Source: Pomacea canaliculata
Taxonomy: Eukaryota; Mollusca; Gastropoda; Architaenioglossa; Ampullariidae
Direction of reading: 5' to 3'
Assembly (NCBI RefSeq): GCF_003073045.1
Contig: NC_037593.1
Span: 21,574,720 to 21,638,719, forward strand
Length of the DNA: 64,000 nucleotides
Below the pieces are notes generated by a model. It was not told the DNA's origin, made no database searches, and saw only the letters and a list, made by a program, of their open reading frames with translations. Shown piece by piece: positions 57,122 to 64,000 of this stretch. The translations under genes and the position numbers were made by a program. Each line of letters opens with the position of its first letter. The stretch's first letter is position 1.

Positions 57122-59299
57122 TTCTCCCTCAAAGTCAACGGCTTTTCCCAGTGATCTTCGATGGGAACTGATGTATAGTTTGTCATGCTTCTGGTCTCAA
57201 TGCTTCAACAGAGACTCCGTGATGCTGCTGAAGCTGACAGGTCCCCGAGAACGCTTTTATTTCTTCTTAATTCACCTGTTTATGTTATTTGAGGATAACC
57301 ATTATGTGGTGTTAGTATTAGTGCAAGCCTGGAAATCAGAAATAAAACTAAACAAATCAAAATAGGTGAGACGGTAGGCACCAGGCAGCTCAGACTCAGA
57401 CAAGGAGCATAATGACAGAAGAGAAGGTGTAATCAGGAGAACGAAGAAGGCAAAACAATTTAACAAAAGACAAGAATCAAAGATTAATTCTAATCCAGTA
57501 CAATGTTTATAACTTTGAATTATTTTCTGCACTTATGTGTACAAATTGTTCTCAACAAGAAAGTGGTCAGCCTCAGAGACTCAGCCCGAGAAACTCAAAT
57601 TCCTTTCCTTAGTATAAGCGTGGATGTGTATAGATGGACTGCCGTCTGCCGAGACCAACGCTTAGCTTCTTGCGAAGTTCACCGCTGTTAGTCTCGGCGA
57701 GCCAAAACAAAGAATGTGACTAAACCGGAAGCTTTGTAGCCTAATGCCTCGTTTTAGGAGTTAATCTGAAATGTGAATAAACCGGAAGCTTTGTAGCCTA
57801 AAAGGCTATAGGAGTTAAATGGAAAACAAATCGTCTGCCAGCAGTCCAGTGATACAAGTTTGTGGTATGAGCAACAGTCCTTACTACAGGCGGATTCTAG
57901 CAGTTTATTTTCAGCTGGTTTCATGGGACGTTTTACAGAGCAAAGAACAGTCATCATCTGAGTCACTATTTTCTTCCCTTGCACCTTGAACTCTTGACAA
58001 TGAACTGCTTTTAGTCCATGAAGTTTAATTAGTTGTAAGATATAGTGCCTACTGTTAATGTGTGAGTAAGCATTTCCTTTGTAACGCGGACACAATGACA
58101 ACTTACTTCCAATCAGCGGACAAAGTGAGGTGGATCCTCCAGGTAGTTGTAGAGAACTAACCTGCCCACGATTACGATCCCACTGTTCGTCGTCACGTGC
58201 ACAGGCGAGTCACGCAGTCCACTGTGACCAATGCTGTGTGACTGCGACTGCCAGTGGTGTGTGCTGTGACAAGTCGTGCGGCAACCTGCACGTTCCTTCG
58301 CAATGCACACTCGACTGACTTGTCTTGATTAGCTACCCGGCCTCTCCTACCCGAGGACTACAGCTGTCTCAAGACAAGAAACGGCTTCACGCCGCGATCT
58401 AGCGCCTCCCAGTGTGAAGAGTGTGTGTGTACCTGTGTACCTGTCAGCCGACACACACGTTGCCAGGGGAGACAGCGGTAAATAATCTGGCTGATCGAGA
58501 ACTGGCGTGCCCCACGCCTGCCAGGCTTAGAGATCAACTGGTGTGCTAAACCGTTAGACTAGTATAAGATATACTGGTTACCAGAATCCCTTGAAGGAGT
58601 TTGAACACACCTCTAGTTCATATTGTTTGCCTACCTATACGTGTTTGTCTGTCTGTCTACGTTCCTGTCTGTGTTTGTGTCTTCTCTCTGTGTTCATAGA
58701 AAATTTAGTAAGTAAGTCAATAAGACCGTCGTATATAAAAGGTACACCCAGGAAGCGAAGGAAGTGAGTGAGAGGAAAGAAGATGAAGTGAAGAAAGACA
58801 TAAATCAGTTACAACATGATAATGCCCGTTAGTGGAGTAACCAGGCCTTGCTAGTGGCAAATGTCATTTATTCATCTCGTCCAGTCACTCCTTTGTAGTA
58901 TAGTAGTAGTAGGCTGTCATTAGCTCTCTTCCTCATCGTGATTATATATCACAAATAGTTTCCCGTCTGTGAGTGCGTGCAAGCATGGCAACAGATACGT
59001 ATATATATATACAAATACTCAAGAGCACACGCAGGTGATGAGTTTTGTAAAGGTAGTGTTTGACAGCCTGCACAGTGTCACACACTCAACACCAGCTAAT
59101 TAGTTTGCCTCGAGATGACATCGCTCCGCCTCACTGCATCTGTGGTGGCAAAGCACTCGTCATCGCTAGGAAGAAGCTCGTGCTCCGTCTCCAGGTTCGT
59201 GTCTGTTTATAGGGCTAAAGTAGCTTTTGTGATAAACCTTCACCGTTATACCAACCAATACCACTTACGGTAAAACATCACCAATCAAATTTTCATGTT
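57122..59299. other. Intergenic stretch with a dispersed repeat fragment
   Basis: No supported gene. A short duplication (AACCGGAAGCTTTGTAGCCT) occurs at about 57723 and 57779. DNA at 57745-57870 resembles 19210-19290 and is a dispersed repeat. TA- and GT-rich patches occur near 58998-59010. The part next to 57.1 kb may hold the DHHC gene promoter. Confidence 0.5.
57745..57870. repeat. Dispersed repeat fragment, second copy at 19210-19290
   Basis: Both copies share GCCTCGTTTTA followed later by TCTGCCAGCAGTCCAGT and ATACAAGTTTGTG in the same order and orientation, with a small insertion in this copy. It is probably an unclassified interspersed repeat. Confidence 0.65.
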
Positions 59300-59305
59300 T
59301 TTATT
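59300..59305 (-). terminator. Poly(A) signal of the MH2 gene
   Basis: TTTATT on the plus strand is AATAAA on the minus strand, about 610 bases after the stop codon. The open frame of 160 codons on the opposite strand (59485-59967) falls within this 3' UTR and is not taken as a gene. Confidence 0.4.
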
Positions 59306-59912
59306 GGGTCCCTCAAAAGAATGATTCAAATATATTGTCGTCAAATATTATTTTAATCACATTTTCTTGTATTAAATTTTAAAGCTCGTTTTTGCCTCCT
59401 TTATTATCATCGCTGACTGAATGTCAATTTTGGACAGCACTTCACTTGTAAGACATTTGAAACTACCCAGTCGTCACAGTATGTTTGTCACGTGTTATCG
59501 CCACTGAAACTTTCACAACACACATTACTCTCAACAGACAACAGATCTTCAAGCTCGTGGCTTCAGATGACAGTTTTTTCATCATGCAAAATCTCTCGTC
59601 AGAAATGCGACATTATTATCATGTTCATCTCAATCGACAGGAACTATTTACATTTCCAATTTCTCGACACCTTTTCTGCATTCTTACTAGAAAAGCACAG
59701 TTCGCAGCAATCTTGATGGTTCAGTTGTTCATGTTCATGAAAACAAAACATGATTTACTGCCAATGCAGCTACAAAGACAGATTCCATTTCAAAGAACTG
59801 TTCTACTTCCGGACAAAAGAAGCACTAAAAAACCCTCTTGGAAGAGACAGGCCAGAAGACAACAAATGCACTCAGGCTGTAGTATGGAGGGTCATCGTCT
59901 GAAGGCCGTTAT

Positions 59913-60499
59913 TCAGTCTTGTCCTGAAGTCTGGTCGTTAGAGGCATCTTTGGCAGCTTTGATGTGACTGATCTTGATGGCGGTCTCCAGCTTGGCCCAC
60001 TGCCGCACGCGCTCCCCTGACCTCCCTGCACATCCATACGACACAGTCAGTGGGTTAATACACAATAAACACTTTGAAAGTCACTTACCTTACAATGTAA
60101 GCACACAGAAAGTTCAGTGGGAAGGAAAATTATCATAATGACATTATGACAAGTACGTTAAGTGCACAAAACAATCGTCACTCCTACAAGTACTTCAAAG
60201 AGAGAAAACAGATGTTGATGATGATGATGTATGATGTTGATTTTCAGCACAAAAAAAGTCACACAAGTTCTACTAGTTTCTATTTGTTTGACTTTTATAG
60301 CAGTGCAGACTGACGATCACGTTGTCACGTCGTCACGTCGTCACGTACCTATTTTGGGAGCAGCAGGCCTCTGTAATGCTTCCATCGTAGTCCGGTCTTT
60401 GCCTGAAGTAAACAAAAGACTTGCTTGTACAGTAAACAAAGTACCTTGCTTGTATAGCTACACATACACATGCACGTATATAAACACAACACGTACATC

Positions 60500-60533
<34 letters not shown>

Positions 60534-63500
60534 TGACTGACTGGGTGCTCGGCCACTCTGGCGGTACTCTCACCGTACTGAGTGGGGATACACCCAGGCG
60601 GATAAGGTGCTGACTAAGGCCACTGCTCTACACACTCCAACACTAAAGGCTCGAGCGACAGGAACTAACGGGATCTGTATTTTCCCTGTAATCATAATAC
60701 AGTTAAGTAAACTTACTAGGTTGAATTTCCCAGCTGTAATAACCGATACTTTCTCCAACCAACTGTTTTTTGGCCCGCAGCTGCTCTCTCAGTTGACGCA
60801 TGCCCGCTTCTTTGTTGGCCAGGTGGTCTCTCTGGTCAGACTTCGCCCACCTGGATCTGTCCGTCTGGGTATCCATCCATCCATATACGGAAAATGCACA
60901 AAAGGTATAAGAATTCGGAGGTAGAATATTCAAATGTCTTAAAATAGTATTCTGCACATTTACATTTCAATAAACACCACAAAGCAACAAACTGGATGCT
61001 ACATTAACAAACACCTGAATGTAACACCTTACAAACATGTAGCGCGCGCGCATACACACTTGGAGTAGCCAACGGCTGATATTTTGTGTGGATGTGTTCA
61101 CCCACCCGTGGCCACGTATAGACGTACCCGTTGCTTGGCTGCACTTTCTTTGTATTTGTCTTCTGACTTCATTTGCGCCAAGGCGGCCTGCTGCTGTGCC
61201 TGGCGTTTTACTGGGAGTAGACAAAGAGGTAGACAGGTTAGTAGACGAAGAGGTAGACAGGGTAGTAGACAAAGAGGTAGACGGGTTCGTAGACGAAGAG
61301 GTAGACAGGGTAGTAGAAAAAGAGGCAGACAGGTTAGTAGACACAGAGGTAGACAGGTTAGTAGACACAGAGGTAGACAGGTTAGTAGACGAAGAGGTAG
61401 ACAAGGCGACAAGAGTTCCACGTTTCCACATGTCGCATGTAAGGGAACAGACAAGGACACAAGACGCCGACACTGACACCACACCTAAGTACTAAAAATG
61501 AGAAGATGGAATGATGAGAAGGCTGCCAGCATGACTAGGGGGAATGGATGAGGTCCAAACTGTTCATTCAAGGAAGGTCGTATGCAGTTGTCACGTGAAG
61601 GGGGAAGGCACTATGAGGTTGTCGAACGGAGGAATTATACTGATATCACTGTTGTGTTTTGTTTTTACAGAAAGCATACAAGTATACAATATGTGGTAAT
61701 ACTTTCGATTTTATTTACTTACAATTTACTGTTTCACTTCTTTACTGAATGTTAAATTTAAGTACAATTTTATGAACGTTAATAACCTTACAAAGCAATG
61801 TCAAGGGTAGTATTCGGGGTGGTATTCGGTAGGATGTACATCCTTGTACCTGTAATACGTACTCCTACTCGGACATCCCTAATACTTGCGTTACCTTCTG
61901 GTGACTCGAGCTCCTTAAGGGCGCTGATGCTAATGATGTACAGCCAACATGGCGTCTCGAGGTCGTCTGCGTCATCTTGACCAAAGCTGAGGCCCACCAA
62001 GCACGCGCGACGCAGTCTCTCCTTGGAAAACTCTCCTCGCTTCAGTTCCAGTGCGATTGTGCTTCGGAATTCTTTCATGTCAAATATCTGCAACAAGAAG
62101 GACAACAAGTTCGCTGAGCAAAACCAAATTGCAGATGGTCAGATGGCAACTGTTCGAGAGGTCACCTGTCCGGCTGTTTGCCCTTTGTTTCTGTGATCGA
62201 GATCGTTGACCGTCTTGCAGCAGATGTTTCCAGTTGTGTCCTCTCATTTTAAAGCGGATGTTCTCTGTGTTTCTGTTTCTTCAATCTCCATTTTTCGAAT
62301 ACTGACCGACCTCCGTTTGGATATTCAGACTGCGACTTGTTTCTGATTGGTGGTCAATCATCGATGTTCTAGATACTTCGGGTGTTTCCCTGCTTCTAGT
62401 GACGGTGTTACTTCGTGAAGTTTCCTCGATAATTTTGATCTTCAATTACAGTGGTTGCTATGGTGACTGGTGTGCGTTGATCTATTGACATCAAAGTAAA
62501 CATCAAGTCAGCTTGCCTTTGCAACTTCTCACAGTCATCTTGCACACGCACGCGCGTGTTGGAGGGTTAGGGAGAATGTGTGTGTGTGTGCATGTGACGT
62601 GTGACCGTGCTCACGTGCCTTTATGTGACGTTCCTCTGTTTCCAACATTGTGTATGTGTGTACATCTCTTTAAGCCTGACAGGTGCAGTGTGATGACGCT
62701 TTATAAGTATGAATTATTGTTGTTATTTTTATTTACAGACCTTGATTGTCTCATCAAAGGGGAGATTGCCCTTTTGCAGGAGGACGTCAGCAGAGAGACA
62801 GAAGGAATGCGGCTGTTGCAGACCTTTGACCGTGACAGTCAGCTCCGTCAGACGACACGCTAGAATGTTGCCGTCAGAGTCACCCGTTAAACGCACGCCC
62901 TGCCAACAACACAAATATTGGTCAGTGCAGGTAGGAGATGGTAAAGCAGCTCCTAGTATATTTATAGATATATACTTATTATCTTTGAGGAGCGGTGGGG
63001 TAGAGGCTTAGATTGGCGGGTAAGTGACGTTTTGATGAAAGTCTGCCCTCAGTGGTTAGAGAGAGGTTAAAAGAGTTGAATCGTCCGGAATCAGATATTA
63101 CTCATTTGCACGGAAGATAAACATAATATTCTAATTTCTATTTCATCTGATAGACTGATTGTAATACAATTTGATGTTCTTATAGTTTTTAGCGGTTGGA
63201 GGTGATGTCATGCATTGGAGGGAGAGCTGTGGAGGCTAAAAGCAGCTGGACACTTACCTCGCGAATCTGGTCGCGGAAATATGCAGTGTCTCTGTCTCTC
63301 AGGCGATTCTGGAACTGTCTTAAGCCAAACTTGGCAACCGTGGCTCGTTCAGCACTGATCAAAGTGAAATGTACTGACCGATAATTTAGGGGAGGGATCA
63401 GAAATCAGCTAATAGTCATCCTTTCAACAACAATTCAACAGAAACACAAACACACACACACACAAACACGAAGAAGGGAAGAGATCAGGAGCGTTGATCA

Positions 63501-63762
63501 ACAAATTGTCTTGACGGATGGTGACTGAAGAAGTGGAAGCACAGCACAGTGTATAAAATGTTCTCTCAGAACAAGTACAGAGGTGACGTCATCATTAAAC
63601 CCACCTGTCTTCGTCCACTGAGGTAAAGGAACCGTCGATCACGACCGAGCGTGAACTCAGGTAGGTGCTGGTGACTTGTCTCCCCCTCTCCATGTAAATC
63701 ACCTTACCCCAGGTTTTTGACTCGAGCTTGTTCAGGGACACGAGTACTCCGTAAATAAGTTC
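59913..63762 (-). CDS. Divergent SMAD-fold (MH2) protein, Expansion-like, 3' part of gene
   Basis: Eight exons join in frame to 334 residues: 63605-63762, 63258-63354, 62741-62899, 61895-62087, 61128-61210, about 60717-60864, 60349-60402, 59913-60025. The gene continues beyond the right edge. The first 210 residues follow the MH2 order of SMADs: WGKVIYMERGRQV, VVIDGSF, RDTAYFRDQIREGVRL (SMAD: RRHIGRGVRL), GNILACRLTELTVTV, IFDMKEFRSTIALEL (SMAD: IFNNQEFAALLAQSV), RACLVGLSFG, ETPCWLYI (SMAD: STPCWIEL). The C-terminal SSxS receptor-phosphorylation tail is absent; instead there is a charged, coiled-coil-prone tail (KRQAQQQAALAQMKSEDKYK). The GNILxxRL variant recalls Expansion, a protostome MH2 protein known from Drosophila tracheal tubes. 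No MH1 domain is in view. The start of exon 6 (60864) is uncertain. Confidence 0.82.
60501..60540. repeat. (CAGA)n microsatellite
   Basis: About eight CAGA units, then GACT units, in an intron of the MH2 gene. Confidence 0.95.
61217..61405. repeat. 24-bp minisatellite, about eight copies, next to a splice acceptor
   Basis: The unit is GTAGACAAAGAGGTAGACAG plus GTTA, with variants ending GGTA. It ends a few bases before the acceptor of the 61128-61210 exon. On the gene's strand it is almost entirely pyrimidine-rich (CTACCTCTTTGTCTAC), so it forms the polypyrimidine tract. Because 24 is a multiple of three, three frames stay open across it; these are not genes. Confidence 0.95.
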
Positions 63763-64000
63763 CTGAAAAAAGAAGTGCTGAATTTTAATAAATAAATATT
63801 TAAGAGAGGAAGAGCATGAGAGGCGACTAGAGAAAGATGGAGGAGCCTGTAGAGAGAAGTATTGGGAGGGGGGTGTGTGTGGTGTGTGTGAGAGCTATGG
63901 CCTTCTGACCAGTTTGAATATTTCATGCATACTAATTAGGTCTAAGTTCGTATGCACTTCAAGTCTTTCGTAATGTCCATGATCACTCTTTTGTTTAACA

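Noticed and set aside
59485-59967. 160-codon plus-strand open frame
   Set aside because: It lies antisense over the last exon and 3' UTR of the MH2 gene, has no domain or splice context, and its composition is not protein-like.
60322-60350. Short CGTCACGT-type tandem repeat just after a splice donor of the MH2 gene
   Set aside because: Only about three copies of a 9-bp unit; too short to argue for a function.
61084-61495. Three overlapping 128-171-codon open frames on both strands
   Set aside because: They stay open only because the 24-bp minisatellite length is a multiple of three.

Overview
The window looks like animal nuclear DNA, probably from a lophotrochozoan and most likely a gastropod-type mollusc. 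It is AT-rich, has many short exons with GT-AG introns, long intergenic stretches, many microsatellites, and DNA transposons alongside a LINE and a tRNA-derived SINE. The organism call is an inference from style and gene families. No RNA genes other than the SINE, and no CRISPR or prokaryotic signals, were seen.

Layout. 1-0.5 kb: first coding exon of an unrecognised minus-strand gene leaving the window. 2.3-3.3 kb: short LINE with a 5' inversion and a 13-bp target duplication. 4.2-10.6 kb: nested transposons. A TIR element with TA duplication holds a 5.65-kb hAT element with a decayed multi-exon transposase, plus a 163-bp hAT MITE with an 8-bp duplication. 10.85-11.07 kb: another MITE. 11.5-17.2 kb: eight-exon plus-strand gene for a plant PRS3/4-like (class II) PRPP synthetase, 338 codons. 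20.7-25.5 kb: TATA-box gene for a secreted VWD/C8-type protein. 25.6-32.9 kb: no coding signal, possibly a long 3' UTR. 32.9-41.8 kb: ten-exon minus-strand gene of 1264 codons with about 25 C2H2/CCHC fingers. 46.1-48.8 kb: TTAA-flanked TIR element with internal repeats. 48.9-52.2 kb: minus-strand gene for a large protein I do not recognise. 55.5-57.1 kb: DHHC palmitoyltransferase, minus strand. 59.3-64 kb: 3' part of a minus-strand gene for a divergent SMAD-fold (MH2) protein resembling the protostome Expansion family, followed by a charged coiled-coil tail.

The genes do not form an evident pathway. They are an ordinary mix of housekeeping (PRPP, palmitoylation), regulatory (zinc finger, MH2) and secreted functions. 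The most interesting items are the MH2 protein lacking a SMAD-like C-terminal phosphorylation tail, the unrecognised 737-residue protein, the plant-type PRPP synthetase, and the nested transposons with readable target-site duplications.
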